From Bacteroidaceae bacterium (lineage in GTDB: Bacteria; Bacteroidota; Bacteroidia; Bacteroidales; Bacteroidaceae): a stretch of DNA of 45,411 bases. The notes under the pieces were generated by a model that saw only the letters and a program-made list of their open reading frames with translations, was not told the origin of the DNA and searched no databases. This document shows, one piece after another, positions 15,298-24,494 of the stretch. Made by a program: the position numbers and the translations under genes. The first letter of the stretch is position 1, and the number at the start of each line of letters is the position of its first letter. The stretch is taken from the NCBI GenBank assembly GCA_017556585.1, contig JAFYMP010000089.1, positions 1-45,411 on the forward strand, written 5' to 3'.

Positions 15298-15870
15298 ATG
15301 TGTGAAATGTGTAACAATAAGGCTGAAAGGCCAAATACAGACAAACAGTTTGAAGAGATAATAGCTCTGTGTCGTGCACTGTTTGTTAAGAAGATGCAGG
15401 ATTATGGTCCATCGTGGAGAATTATGCGTCCGCAGTCTTTGACAGACCAGATTTTTATAAAAGCAAAACGTATTCGCGGAATAGAGACTACTGAATTCAC
15501 CATGATTGATGAAGACATTCGTTCAGAACTTATAGGCATTGTCAATTACGGAATCATTGCGCTTATTCAGTTGGAACATGGTTATTCCGATGTGGTTGAC
15601 AAGAGCAAAGAGTGGGCATTGTCTGAATACGACAAGTATGCGCAATCTACCCTGGAACTGATGAAAAAGAAGAATCACGATTATCAGGAAGCATGGCGTG
15701 ATATGCGCACTACATCTTATACGGATTTTATTCTTACCAAGATAAACCGTACCAAAGAGATAGAAGATAACGACGGCAAGACCATAGCATCGGAAGGTAT
15801 AGATGCAAACTATATGGATATGATAAACTATGCTGTGTTTGGATTGATAAAAATCAAGTTTGGAAAATAA
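15298..15870 (+). CDS. DUF1599-family protein with internal duplication
   Basis: The 190-residue protein matches the DUF1599 family (also called nucleotide modification associated domain 1), common in Bacteroidota and linked by others to nucleotide modification; no biochemical function is established here. It is made of two similar halves: KKMQDYGPSWRIMRPQSLTD, then QIFIKAKRIRGIE, aligns with KKKNHDYQEAWRDMRTTSYTD, then FILTKINRTKEIE. Each half is followed by an INYG/INYA-type helix. The ATG at 15298 was chosen; the in-frame TTG at 15292 adds two residues. It sits between the M23 peptidase and a DoxX-like gene, a neighbourhood ahead of tpiA that recurs in Bacteroidales. Confidence 0.8.
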   Translation: MCEMCNNKAERPNTDKQFEEIIALCRALFVKKMQDYGPSWRIMRPQSLTDQIFIKAKRIRGIETTEFTMIDEDIRSELIGIVNYGIIALIQLEHGYSDVVDKSKEWALSEYDKYAQSTLELMKKKNHDYQEAWRDMRTTSYTDFILTKINRTKEIEDNDGKTIASEGIDANYMDMINYAVFGLIKIKFGK

Positions 15871-15883
15871 ATAAAGAGCCGAT

Positions 15884-17005
15884 ATGTCCGGAAGAGTGCG
15901 TTTTGAAAAGATAATGACAACGGTATGCAGAATACTGTTGGGCTCTGTCTTTGTCTTTTCCGGAATAGTAAAAGCCATTGATCCTGTAGGTACACAGATT
16001 AAATTCATAGATTATCTGTTGGCTTTTGGTTGGGATGGTATCTTTATGGACAGCACTCTGCTTATTTTTGCAGCACTGCTGGCAGGATTTGAATTTCTGT
16101 TGGGTGTATATATGCTTATGGGCGTATTCACTAAGGGAACTACCTTCCTGTTACTCTGCATGATGTTAGTGCTAACTCCATTTACTCTGTACACTGCATT
16201 GAAAAATCCTGTTGAAGATTGTGGCTGTTTTGGAGATGCTCTTATTCTTACCAATTGGCAGACCTTTGAAAAGAATCTGTTGCTATTGCTAATGGCGTTT
16301 TTCCTGTTCTTCAAAAAGCGATACATCACTCCGTTGGTAAGTGAACGAAGGCAGTGGCTGGTAACTGTTGTGACGGTTTTACTGCTTACCAGATTTACCA
16401 TAAGCAACATTAACGGATTGCCGGCTTTGGATTTCCGTTCGTATAAAATAGGAACAGATTTGCGTAGTGAGATATTTGAAAATGCAAATCCAAAGATGGC
16501 AGATTTCTTTATTCTGGATAAAGATTTGAACGATGTCACTCCTATGATACTGGAAAATAGGGGTTATACATTCCTGTTGGTGGCAGATCATCTGGAGAAG
16601 GCCGATGAAAGCCATCTGGATATGGTAGATGATTTGTATGATTACAGTCATAAGTACGGCTATGGTTTTTATGGTTTGACAGCTTCAGGAACCGATATTG
16701 TGCAGAAGTGGATAGAAAATAATGGTGCAGAATATTCGTTTTTCTATGCCGATGAGATTCCGTTGCAAACTATGCTACGTGCCAATCCGGGTTTGATATT
16801 GCTAAAAGATGGTGTAATAGTAAACAAATGGAGCGGTCATAATATTCCATCGGAAGAATTTTTAGATGTACCGTTGGAACAGAGTTTTTTAGGTGTTCAG
16901 CCTACACAGAATAGAACTATGGTAATACTGTCAATATTTTTGTTGTTTGTAATTCCATTGGCACTTATAATACTTATAGATAAATTGAAAAGTAAAGTTT
17001 CATAA
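15884..17005 (+). CDS. DoxX/MauE-like membrane protein with thioredoxin-like domain (BT_3928 type)
   Basis: The 373-residue protein has four predicted membrane helices in residues 1-145 in a DoxX/MauE arrangement (VCRILLGSVFVFSGIVKAIDP, then LLIFAALLAGFEFLLGVYML). A CxC motif in DCGCFGD (Cys113, Cys115) precedes the fourth helix. After another hydrophobic segment, a periplasmic domain with thioredoxin-like strands (MADFFILDKDLND, GYTFLLVADHLEK, ANPGLILLKDGVIVNKWSG) follows, and a final membrane helix. The thioredoxin-like domain lacks an obvious CxxC. A redox or quinone-linked envelope role is inferred from MauE/DoxX relatives. It lies 13 nt after the DUF1599 gene and 18 nt before tpiA. Confidence 0.8.
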   Translation: MSGRVRFEKIMTTVCRILLGSVFVFSGIVKAIDPVGTQIKFIDYLLAFGWDGIFMDSTLLIFAALLAGFEFLLGVYMLMGVFTKGTTFLLLCMMLVLTPFTLYTALKNPVEDCGCFGDALILTNWQTFEKNLLLLLMAFFLFFKKRYITPLVSERRQWLVTVVTVLLLTRFTISNINGLPALDFRSYKIGTDLRSEIFENANPKMADFFILDKDLNDVTPMILENRGYTFLLVADHLEKADESHLDMVDDLYDYSHKYGYGFYGLTASGTDIVQKWIENNGAEYSFFYADEIPLQTMLRANPGLILLKDGVIVNKWSGHNIPSEEFLDVPLEQSFLGVQPTQNRTMVILSIFLLFVIPLALIILIDKLKSKVS

Positions 17006-17023
17006 CAATAAATTTTAAAAGAA

Positions 17024-17782
17024 ATGAGAAAAAAGATTGTAGCAGGTAACTGGAAGATGAACAAGAATCTTCAGGAAGGTATTGAGTTGGTAAAAGAGAT
17101 CAATGCTATGTTGGTAGCTGAAAAACCAAATTGCGATGTAGTGGTATGTACTCCATTCATACATTTGGCTTCTGTTACTCCATTAGTTGACCAGAATTTG
17201 GTTGGCATAGGTGCAGAAAACTGTGCAGATAAGGCTTCAGGTGCTTATACAGGTGAAATTTCTGCTTCTATGATTGCTTCAACCGGTGCAAAATATTGTA
17301 TCCTTGGTCACTCAGAGCGCAGAGCTTACTATGGCGAAACTGACGAAATCCTGAAAGAGAAAGTTCAGCTTGCTCTTGAAAACGGTCTTACTCCTATTTT
17401 CTGTGTAGGTGAAGTTAAGGAAGAACGTGTATCTGGCATTCAGAATCAGGTAGTTAAAGGTCAGTTGGAAGGTGGCTTGTTCAACCTTTCTGCAGAAGAC
17501 TTTGGTAAGATTGTAATTGCTTACGAACCGGTTTGGGCTATTGGTACAGGTCTTACAGCTACAGCAGAACAGGCAGAAGAGATGCACGCATTTATCCGTT
17601 CAGAGATTGTTGCAAAGTATGGCCAGCAGGTTGCTGACGATTGCTCTATCCTTTACGGTGGTAGCTGCAAGGCTTCTAATGCAAAAGAGTTGTTCGCAAA
17701 TCCTAACGTAGATGGTGGTCTGATAGGTGGTGCATCATTGAATGCAGCCGATTTCAAGGGTATCATCGATGCTTGGAATTAA
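17024..17782 (+). CDS. tpiA: Triosephosphate isomerase
   Basis: TpiA interconverts dihydroxyacetone phosphate and glyceraldehyde 3-phosphate. The 252-residue product has the catalytic triad in place: Lys11 (GNWKMN), His96 (LGHSERR) and Glu168 ([11 protein letters not shown]), and the phosphate-binding YGGSC near the end. Codon choice looks slightly more regular than in its neighbours, as expected for a highly expressed glycolytic enzyme. It is followed after 7 nt by the SPOR gene. Confidence 0.98.
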   Translation: MRKKIVAGNWKMNKNLQEGIELVKEINAMLVAEKPNCDVVVCTPFIHLASVTPLVDQNLVGIGAENCADKASGAYTGEISASMIASTGAKYCILGHSERRAYYGETDEILKEKVQLALENGLTPIFCVGEVKEERVSGIQNQVVKGQLEGGLFNLSAEDFGKIVIAYEPVWAIGTGLTATAEQAEEMHAFIRSEIVAKYGQQVADDCSILYGGSCKASNAKELFANPNVDGGLIGGASLNAADFKGIIDAWN

Positions 17783-17789
17783 TATAGAA

Positions 17790-18242
17790 ATGATGAAAAA
17801 GACAGGATTATTATTTGTCCTGCTTCTCTTAACAGTGACGGCCGGTGCTCAACAGACACTGGTCGATCACTTGGAGAGAGAGGTTTCAGGCAAAGGTATT
17901 ATTAAGGTGGATAGAGATGCCAGACTTGACAGTCTCATAGGTACTACTATGAACTATCAGGCAGGTACATTGGTGAAAGCTACAGGATACCGTATTCAGG
18001 TATATGCAGGTAATAATACTCGCCATGCCAAAGAACAGGCACAGGAGACAGAAAAGTTTATCCGTATGAACTATCCGCAATTGCCTGTCTATACGCTTTT
18101 TAAATCACCTCGCTGGCTATGTACGGTGGGCGATTTCCTCTATTATGAAGAGGCTTACGAAGTAATGCGTAAACTTAAAAGAGAGACTCCTTATAAAGGG
18201 CTTATCATTTTAAGAAACCAAGAAATTAACGTTTATTTATGA
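17790..18242 (+). CDS. SPOR-domain exported protein
   Basis: The 150-residue protein begins with a signal peptide ([17 protein letters not shown]). After a short linker it has a SPOR-like domain: [20 protein letters not shown], then the second half around [16 protein letters not shown] and [24 protein letters not shown] domains bind denuded septal peptidoglycan, so it probably acts in the cell envelope. The start at 17790 gives a proper signal sequence; a frame open from 17742 lies within tpiA. Its stop overlaps the folE start by 4 nt (ATGA), implying translational coupling. Confidence 0.88.
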   Translation: MMKKTGLLFVLLLLTVTAGAQQTLVDHLEREVSGKGIIKVDRDARLDSLIGTTMNYQAGTLVKATGYRIQVYAGNNTRHAKEQAQETEKFIRMNYPQLPVYTLFKSPRWLCTVGDFLYYEEAYEVMRKLKRETPYKGLIILRNQEINVYL

Positions 18243-18832
18243 GTAGTTTGATTCCTTTTTCAGACGAAGAATCACAAGATTTTCAGGCTCTTAAAAAACA
18301 TTACGAAGAGATATTAAGGATTATTGAGCCTAATCCTGACAGAGAGGGTTTGGAACGTACACCGTTGAGAGTTGCCAAAACCTTGATGGATTTTACCAGT
18401 GGTTATACCATAGATCCGTCGGCAGTACTGAAATCGGCTATGTTCAAAGAAGATTATAGCCAGATGGTTATTGTTAAGGATATAGATTTCTATTCTCTCT
18501 GTGAGCATCATCTTCTGCCTTTCTATGGCAAGGTTCACATAGCTTATATCCCTAATGGTTATATTACCGGTCTAAGCAAGATAGCTCGTGTGGTAGATGT
18601 GTTTGCCAGAAGACTTCAGGTGCAGGAACGAATGACATACCAAATCAAGGAGTGTATTCAGCAAACTTTGCAACCGTTAGGTGTTATGGTGGTTATTGAA
18701 GCGAGTCACATGTGTATGCAGATGCGCGGTGTGGAGAAGCAGAATTCCATAACAACAACATCCGATTTTACGGGTGCTTTTAATCAGGCTAAGACACGTG
18801 AAGAGTTTATGAACCTGATAGGGCGTAAGTAA
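18239..18832 (+). CDS. folE: GTP cyclohydrolase I
   Basis: FolE converts GTP to 7,8-dihydroneopterin triphosphate, opening folate (and some queuosine) synthesis. The 197-residue protein has the zinc ligands Cys88 and His91 ([10 protein letters not shown]) and Cys159 (HMCMQMRGV), plus [20 protein letters not shown], all conserved. It overlaps the SPOR gene by 4 nt and is the last gene of the run. It converges on dnaG with only 11 nt between stops and a terminator hairpin inside the end of dnaG. Confidence 0.97.
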   Translation: MSSLIPFSDEESQDFQALKKHYEEILRIIEPNPDREGLERTPLRVAKTLMDFTSGYTIDPSAVLKSAMFKEDYSQMVIVKDIDFYSLCEHHLLPFYGKVHIAYIPNGYITGLSKIARVVDVFARRLQVQERMTYQIKECIQQTLQPLGVMVVIEASHMCMQMRGVEKQNSITTTSDFTGAFNQAKTREEFMNLIGRK

Positions 18833-18843
18833 ACGCATGGAAT

Positions 18844-20862
18844 TTATAGGTGAACCACTCGGTCACCTAATTTTTTTGCCAGTTCATTACGGGCATTCAA
18901 AAGAGTCTTGTACCTGTTTTGTGCAGATATGAATAATTCTGGATTTTCTATAGTTGCAGGGTTCTGAATCTCTTTTAGTACCTTATCTATTTCAAAACGT
19001 ACTATCTCATATTGATAGTCTGTCATTATGTGAGTAGTAAGTTCGAACAGTTTTTCTTCTACAGGTGCACTGTTCTTTGAGAAAATCTGGCTTAACTGAT
19101 ATGGCTCTTCAATCAAACTTGCGGCAGTAAGACTGACAAACTCTTCCGGATGAGATATAAAGAATCTTTCACTTACAAAATCAGGATTGTTTGCATTCTC
19201 CCTATATAGCTCCAAAATGCGTTTATAGATAGGATGTACCAATTCAAGATTGTCATTTTCAAGAGATTGTGATATGTATTCACCTACAGTAATGCTTTGC
19301 TCTTCTTCTTCCAGATAGCAAAATTCTTTATCGGCAAATCGCACTAAATATTGTGCTATCAGTCTCTCTTTCTTCATTATAAGTTCATATCCGGCACGTT
19401 TCAATGCGCGAATATCGCTCTTTAACTTCTCTATGCTGTTTTCTACCGGCTGTTCAACAGCAGTACTCTTTGTTGTTTCCGTTTCTGAACTATTCTCTTG
19501 TAGCTCTGCATTATCTGCCTCTGTTCTGTGGGCAGGTTTGGCAGGTACAGGTGTTGCAGAATACTTTTCACGCTGTCTTTTGTTGACATCGTTTATAAGT
19601 AGCTGTTCATCTACACGCAGAATTTGCGAACATTCAGTTATATAGACAGAACGAACAATAGGATCGTCTATTACAGATATGCTTTGGGTAATCTCTTTTA
19701 TTAGGTTTGAACGCGATATGGGGTCGTCCGACGCATCTTCTAAAAGCAAATTAACTTTAAATCTTATGAAGTCAACCTGATTTTTGTCAATATAATCCTG
19801 GAAGGACGATGCCGAATGTTTCTGTGAAAAGCTATCGGGGTCTTCGCCATCGGGAAGAAGCAGAACTTTTACGTTCATTCCTTCTGCCAATAACATATCT
19901 ATACCACGTAGTGATGCCTTTATGCCAGCCTTATCGCCGTCGTAAAGCACAGTGATGTTGTTGGTAAAACGGTGTATCAGCCTGATTTGTCCATTGGTAA
20001 GAGATGTTCCGCTGGAAGCTACCACGTTCTCTATACCTGATTGTACCATAGATATTACATCGGCGTATCCCTCCACCAGAAAACAGCGATCTTTGCGTGT
20101 TATGGCCTGTTTTGCAAAATAGAGACCGTAAAGTTCGTTGCTCTTTGAATAGATTATGGATTCCGGTGAATTTACATATTTTGCAGCTTTGGGGTCTGAT
20201 TTCATAATGCGTCCGCCAAAAGCGACAACCTTTCCCGACAGAGAATGAACCGGGAATATTACTCTACCCCAGAAACGGTCGCGTAGGGAGCCGTCTTCTT
20301 TTTGGTAGCACAGGCCGGTTTTAACAAGCAGTTCTTTATTGAAACCCTTAGCTGTAGCGGCATCGGCAGTGGAATGTCCATTGTCAGGGCAATAGCCCAA
20401 CTGGAACTTCTTAATTATATCGTCCCGGAATTTACGATTCTTCAAATAGTTTAATCCAATAGCTCTGCCCCTGTCTGTATAAAGATTTTCAGCAAAAAAA
20501 TCGGCAGCAAACTGATTGACTATAAACATTGATTCGCGTTCTTTATGTAACGCTTTCTCTTTGTCTGTAAATTCTCTTTTCTGGAACGGAATGCCATACT
20601 TTTTTGCTAACCATTCGGCAGCTTGTGAAAATGACATCTGTTCGTGTTCCATAAGAAAGTGTATGGCATTGCCTCCCTTTCCGCAGCTAAAACATTTGCA
20701 AATACCTTTAGACGGAGAGACATAAAATGAAGGTGTCTTCTCATCGTGAAACGGACATAGCCCTACGTAGTTTACACCTCTTCTGTGAAGTGTAACAAAG
20801 TCTGAAACCACATCAACAATGTTGGCTGTGTCTATTATTCGTTGTATAGTAAGACTGTCCAT
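18844..20862 (-). CDS. dnaG: DNA primase
   Basis: DnaG makes RNA primers at the replication fork. The 672-residue product has the CHC2 zinc ribbon with Cys36, His39, Cys57 and Cys60 (CPFHDEKTPSFYVSP ... CFSC), the RNA polymerase domain, the TOPRIM strand VEGYADVISMVQSG and metal-binding DGDKAG, and a Ser/Thr/Glu-rich linker around residues 445-480 leading to a helical C-terminal region that should contact DnaB. The ATG at 20862 gives the usual N-terminus (SLTIQRIIDTANIVDVVSDFV). It is a single gene on this strand, transcribed towards folE. Confidence 0.96.
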   Translation of the reverse strand: MDSLTIQRIIDTANIVDVVSDFVTLHRRGVNYVGLCPFHDEKTPSFYVSPSKGICKCFSCGKGGNAIHFLMEHEQMSFSQAAEWLAKKYGIPFQKREFTDKEKALHKERESMFIVNQFAADFFAENLYTDRGRAIGLNYLKNRKFRDDIIKKFQLGYCPDNGHSTADAATAKGFNKELLVKTGLCYQKEDGSLRDRFWGRVIFPVHSLSGKVVAFGGRIMKSDPKAAKYVNSPESIIYSKSNELYGLYFAKQAITRKDRCFLVEGYADVISMVQSGIENVVASSGTSLTNGQIRLIHRFTNNITVLYDGDKAGIKASLRGIDMLLAEGMNVKVLLLPDGEDPDSFSQKHSASSFQDYIDKNQVDFIRFKVNLLLEDASDDPISRSNLIKEITQSISVIDDPIVRSVYITECSQILRVDEQLLINDVNKRQREKYSATPVPAKPAHRTEADNAELQENSSETETTKSTAVEQPVENSIEKLKSDIRALKRAGYELIMKKERLIAQYLVRFADKEFCYLEEEEQSITVGEYISQSLENDNLELVHPIYKRILELYRENANNPDFVSERFFISHPEEFVSLTAASLIEEPYQLSQIFSKNSAPVEEKLFELTTHIMTDYQYEIVRFEIDKVLKEIQNPATIENPELFISAQNRYKTLLNARNELAKKLGDRVVHL
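18848..18877 (+). terminator. Terminator for folE inside the 3' end of dnaG
   Basis: AGGTG (18848-18852) with ACC pairs with GGT and CACCT (18864-18868) around ACTC, with one bulged A, and T7 follows at 18871-18877. The hairpin is encoded by the last codons of dnaG on the opposite strand. Confidence 0.65.
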
Positions 20863-20897
20863 TTTCTGTTGTTCGTTTGCAAAATGCAGATGGAACG

Positions 20898-20905
20898 CAA
20901 AAGTA
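20898..20905 (-). promoter_or_regulatory. Possible -7 box of dnaG
   Basis: On the reverse strand TACTTTTG matches TAnnTTTG 35 nt before the dnaG ATG. No TTG is found at the normal -33 spacing. The rest of the intergenic region (20906-21039) is A/T-rich with no other clear element. Confidence 0.35.
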
Positions 20906-21039
20906 GTAATTTTAACCGAATTTTCGCCTTTTAGCTACTAATGATGTTTTTTTTTATCCTTTTGCAATTTTTATGGTTTAAAAGGGCCTGTTTTTAAGAA
21001 ATAATCATTTATTTTGTAGTGTTTTACAAATGGAAAACT

Positions 21040-21468
21040 ATGAACGATAAAAACAGACCTTACAAGTTAAGAGAGAAGGTGGAAAAAGAAGCTGGCTACA
21101 GAAGCATGATTAGATTGGAATTAGCCGATGAATTGTATGATAAGATTCTAACCATTATTGTTGCTGAAAAGAAGTACAGAGATCCTGAATATTCAGCGAA
21201 ACAACTAGCCAAGGATTTACATACTAATCCACGATATCTTTCTGCTGTGATTAACTCAAGATTTGGAATGAATTATTCCAGTTTGGTGAACGAATTCCGA
21301 GTACGCGATGCTCAGAATATGTTAGTAGATAAACGCTATGTGGATAAGACTATGGAAGAGATTGGCCTTATGGTGGGCTTTGCTAACAGACAGTCTTTCT
21401 ACGCAGCATTTTATAAAGAGAAAGGGGAAGCCCCTCATCAATATCAGAAGAGGCATTCTCGTTCTTGA
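21040..21468 (+). CDS. Small AraC-type helix-turn-helix protein
   Basis: The 142-residue protein is essentially an AraC/XylS DNA-binding domain: an N-terminal helical arm (LADELYDKILTIIVAEKKY), first helix-turn-helix around YSAKQLAKDLHTNPRYLSAV, and second around MEEIGLMVGFANRQSFYAAF, followed by KGEAPHQYQ, which matches the AraC signature. No sensor domain is present, so activity must be set by expression or a partner. The ATG at 21040 was taken; a GTG at 21019 is in frame. It is followed by a hairpin and then the AlkD-like gene. Confidence 0.82.
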   Translation: MNDKNRPYKLREKVEKEAGYRSMIRLELADELYDKILTIIVAEKKYRDPEYSAKQLAKDLHTNPRYLSAVINSRFGMNYSSLVNEFRVRDAQNMLVDKRYVDKTMEEIGLMVGFANRQSFYAAFYKEKGEAPHQYQKRHSRS

Positions 21469-21470
21469 AT

Positions 21471-21490
21471 AGCCGGATCAGACCGGCTTT
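21471..21490 (+). terminator. Hairpin between the AraC-like and AlkD-like genes
   Basis: AGCCGG (21471-21476) pairs with CCGGCT (21483-21488) around ATCAGA. Only three Ts follow, and the next ATG is at 21494, so it is a weak terminator or a structure that hides the downstream start. Confidence 0.4.
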
Positions 21491-21493
21491 GAT

Positions 21494-22072
21494 ATGATGG
21501 ATATTGAAGGACAGGTCCGACAGATAAAACAGAAACTGCGCCTTGCGATGAACGGTGTAGCATCAAAAGGTATGCGCGACAGCGGAATCAGTTACAAACT
21601 GAATTTCGGTGTCGAATTGCCACGTATAAAGGAGATTGCTGCCTCTTTTGAAAAAGATGAAGCTCTCTCTTTGAGACTCTGGAAAGAGAATATAAGAGAG
21701 TGTAAAATGTTGGCAGCTTTGCTTTATCCTACAGAACTATTTAAAACAGATATGGCCAATCTATGGTTAGATGAAATTCTTTTTGTAGATTTGGCAGAAA
21801 TATGCTCTATGTACCTTTTCAGTAAGATGGAAGGGGCAGCAGTTGTTGCGTTTAAGTGGATAGCCGATAGTAGGGAGATGTATCAGTATTGCGGATTCCT
21901 TACCTTGGCTCATCTGTTTAGAAACAGGCTTGAAATGAATGAAAGATATGTTCTGGAGTTTCAAGATCAGGCCAAAGCGGCTATTTCGGGGAAAGATATT
22001 CTTCCAGCAAGTGCTGCAAGAATAGCATTAGAGAGTTTTAGAAGCAATTATGGAGACGGAGAGTCAGTATAA
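21494..22072 (+). CDS. AlkD-like DNA alkylation repair-family protein
   Basis: The 192-residue all-helical protein resembles the short Bacteroidales members of the DNA alkylation repair (AlkC/AlkD, HEAT-like) family: RLAMNGVASKGMRDSGI and YKLNFGVELPRIKEIAASF near the start, then RLWKENIRECKMLAALLYP. AlkD glycosylases remove bulky alkylated bases, but the catalytic Asp/Trp pocket of the characterised enzymes cannot be placed with confidence, so activity is unproved. ATGs at 21494 and 21497 are equivalent. Its end overlaps the Fur-family gene by 23 bp, so the two are translationally linked. Confidence 0.75.
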   Translation: MMDIEGQVRQIKQKLRLAMNGVASKGMRDSGISYKLNFGVELPRIKEIAASFEKDEALSLRLWKENIRECKMLAALLYPTELFKTDMANLWLDEILFVDLAEICSMYLFSKMEGAAVVAFKWIADSREMYQYCGFLTLAHLFRNRLEMNERYVLEFQDQAKAAISGKDILPASAARIALESFRSNYGDGESV

Positions 22073-22535
22073 GGTATTTAAGGATAAGTTTGCAGACTTT
22101 CTAAAGTACAAGGCGTTGAGAAATACGCCTGAACGATTTGCCATTCTGGAAGCGATATACAAAACCGAAGGGCATTTCACTCCGGAAACTCTTTTGGAAA
22201 GTATTGTAAACAAACAGAATTTCCGATTGAGCAGAGCTACGGTCTATAACAATTTGGAATTGATACTGGAAGCCGGATTGATAAAGAAACATCTCTTTAC
22301 AGACGGCGTAAGGTATGAAAAGTGTGTAGAGCCGGAAATGCATCATCATCTTATATGTACCGTGTGCGGTAAGGTGGTGGAAAGTAAAGATGAAAAGGTG
22401 AAGACCGAAATAGAGAATATGAGAATTAAAAAGTTCACTATGACCGGTTATGCCTTATATATTTATGGTTTATGCAGTAAATGTGCGGCTGCACAAAAGA
22501 GAAGACAGAAGAAATTAATGAATAAAACAAAATAA
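22050..22535 (+). CDS. Fur/PerR-family metalloregulator
   Basis: The 161-residue protein has the Fur winged helix with RATVYNNLELILEAG (62-76), the regulatory metal cluster at HHH 98-100, and two CxxC pairs (Cys103/Cys106 and Cys142/Cys145) forming the structural zinc site. It is therefore a Fur-superfamily repressor; whether it senses iron, peroxide or zinc cannot be decided. The Lys/Arg-rich tail ends 1 nt before purA. Its 23-bp overlap with the AlkD-like gene and tight spacing to purA place it in an operon with DNA repair and purine genes. Confidence 0.9.
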   Translation: METESQYKVFKDKFADFLKYKALRNTPERFAILEAIYKTEGHFTPETLLESIVNKQNFRLSRATVYNNLELILEAGLIKKHLFTDGVRYEKCVEPEMHHHLICTVCGKVVESKDEKVKTEIENMRIKKFTMTGYALYIYGLCSKCAAAQKRRQKKLMNKTK

Positions 22536-22536
22536 G

Positions 22537-23811
22537 ATGAAAGAGAAGATTGATGTTCTATTAGGCCTACAGTGGGGCGACGAAGGAAAGGGAAAAGTTG
22601 TAGATGTATTAACCCCAAGGTATGATGTTGTGGCACGCTTTCAGGGTGGACCAAATGCCGGTCATACACTGATTTTTGATGGTAAGCATTTTGTTCTCAA
22701 ATCTATACCTTCAGGAGTATTCCAGGGTGACAAACAGAATATTATAGGTAACGGTATGGTTATTGATGCTGCCCTGTTTAAGGCAGAGGCAGAAGCATTG
22801 GAGAATGCCGGTATCAATCTAAAAGATAGACTTCTTATATCTAAAAAAGCTCATCTTATATTGCCTACACACAGATTGCTGGATAGTGCAATAGAGGCAT
22901 CAAAAGGTAAGAGTAAGGTGGGAACAACCGGACGCGGAATAGGTCCTACATATACTGATAAGGTGGCAAGAACAGGTGTGAGAATAGGTGATTTGCTACG
23001 TCCTGATTTCCAGCAGAGATATGAAGAGACTAAAGCTGCTCATGAACGTACATTGAAGAGTCTGAATTTTGAATACGATCTGGCTCCAATAGAAGAAGCT
23101 TGGAAAGAGGGTATTGAATATATCAAGCAGTTTACTTTTGTTGATAGCGAACATTTTGTGAATAATCTGCTTAGAGAAGGCAAGAGTCTTTTGTGCGAAG
23201 GTGCGCAGGGTACTATGCTGGATATAGATTTTGGTTCATATCCTTTTGTTACATCATCAAACACTGTTTGTGCAGGTGCTTGTACCGGTTTAGGTATTGC
23301 TCCTAATAGAATAGGTAAAGTTTATGGTATAATGAAAGCATACTGTACACGTGTAGGTAGCGGACCATTCCCAACAGAATTGTTCGATGCAGATGGTGAA
23401 TTGATGTCCGATCGTGGTCACGAATTTGGTGCAGTAACAGGTCGTCGTCGTCGTTGCGGTTGGGTTGACTTGGTTGCTTTGCGTTATGCTGTTCGTATAA
23501 ACGGTGTTACAGACCTGATTCTGATGAAGAGCGACGTTCTTGACACAATGCCTACAATCAAGGCTTGCGTAGCTTATAAATTACAGGATGGAACTATTAC
23601 CGACGAATTCCCATTCGATTGTGAAGGTGTAGAGCCACAATACGAAGAGTTGCCGGGTTGGCAGACCGATTTGACACAGGTGAAGAGTGAAGATGAATTC
23701 CCTGAAGAATTCAATAACTACATTGCATTCCTGGAAGAGTATCTGGAAGCACCTATATCTATTGTATCTGTTGGTCCGGATAGAAATCAAACAATTGTAA
23801 GAGAGAAATAA
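22537..23811 (+). CDS. purA: Adenylosuccinate synthetase
   Basis: PurA uses GTP to join IMP and aspartate to adenylosuccinate, the first committed step to AMP. The 424-residue product has the P-loop-like GDEGKGK at 14-20, FQGGPNAGHT, GTTGRGIGPTYTDK and CEGAQGTMLDIDFGSYP. The length is normal. It begins 1 nt after the Fur-family gene and is followed after 2 nt by a zinc-peptidase gene. Confidence 0.97.
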   Translation: MKEKIDVLLGLQWGDEGKGKVVDVLTPRYDVVARFQGGPNAGHTLIFDGKHFVLKSIPSGVFQGDKQNIIGNGMVIDAALFKAEAEALENAGINLKDRLLISKKAHLILPTHRLLDSAIEASKGKSKVGTTGRGIGPTYTDKVARTGVRIGDLLRPDFQQRYEETKAAHERTLKSLNFEYDLAPIEEAWKEGIEYIKQFTFVDSEHFVNNLLREGKSLLCEGAQGTMLDIDFGSYPFVTSSNTVCAGACTGLGIAPNRIGKVYGIMKAYCTRVGSGPFPTELFDADGELMSDRGHEFGAVTGRRRRCGWVDLVALRYAVRINGVTDLILMKSDVLDTMPTIKACVAYKLQDGTITDEFPFDCEGVEPQYEELPGWQTDLTQVKSEDEFPEEFNNYIAFLEEYLEAPISIVSVGPDRNQTIVREK

Positions 23812-23813
23812 TA

Positions 23814-24491
23814 ATGGAAATAAGTTATTTTGGGCTGTTTATTTTTATTGCTGTAATAAGTTTTGTTGTTCAAAACAACCTGCAGCGTAAATTTAGTAAA
23901 TATTCCCGCATAGCTACAAATGGTAATGTTAGCGGTGCAGAAGTTGCACGTCTTATGCTACAGCAGTATGGCATTAAAGATGTTACTGTTACTTGCGTAG
24001 ATGGTCAACTGACAGACCACTATAATCCTGAAAACAAAACGGTTAATCTTAGCCGCGATGTTTATAACGGTAGGAATATAGCTGCGGCAGCGGTTGCTGC
24101 TCACGAATGCGGTCACGCTGTTCAGCATGCCGTAGCGTACGCTCCGTTAAAGATGCGTTCAGCATTGGTTCCGGTGGTTACTTTTGCTTCTCAATGGGTT
24201 ACTTGGGTTATATTGATAGGTATATTGGTTATCAATGTATTTCCGGGACTTATCTGGATAGGTATTCTGCTGTTTGCATCTACCACCGTATTCAGTTTTA
24301 TAACATTGCCTGTAGAGGTAGATGCCAGCCGTAGAGCGTTGTCCTGGTTGTCACAATCAAACATAACAACTGCGCAGACATCAAATCAGGCATCCGACGC
24401 TTTGCGTTCTGCTGCATATACATACGTGGTGGGAGCAATATCGTCATTAGGCACACTTTTATATTATATTTCAATAGCAAGAAGAGATTAA
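23814..24491 (+). CDS. YugP-type membrane zinc metallopeptidase
   Basis: The 225-residue membrane protein belongs to the neutral zinc metallopeptidase family (YugP): an N-terminal helix, GLFIFIAVISFVVQNNLQRKFSKY at the start, the zinc motif HECGH at residues 97-101, two strongly hydrophobic helices (ASQWVTWVILIGILVINVF and IWIGILLFASTTVFSFI), and the conserved LPVEVDASRRAL carrying the third ligand region. Its substrate is unknown. It lies 2 nt after purA and 3 nt before hisS, so it is in the same transcript. Confidence 0.9.
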   Translation: MEISYFGLFIFIAVISFVVQNNLQRKFSKYSRIATNGNVSGAEVARLMLQQYGIKDVTVTCVDGQLTDHYNPENKTVNLSRDVYNGRNIAAAAVAAHECGHAVQHAVAYAPLKMRSALVPVVTFASQWVTWVILIGILVINVFPGLIWIGILLFASTTVFSFITLPVEVDASRRALSWLSQSNITTAQTSNQASDALRSAAYTYVVGAISSLGTLLYYISIARRD

Positions 24492-24494
24492 ACA

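Noticed and set aside
17742..17789. SPOR protein starting inside tpiA
   Set aside because: It would precede a proper signal peptide with 16 residues read from tpiA in another frame.
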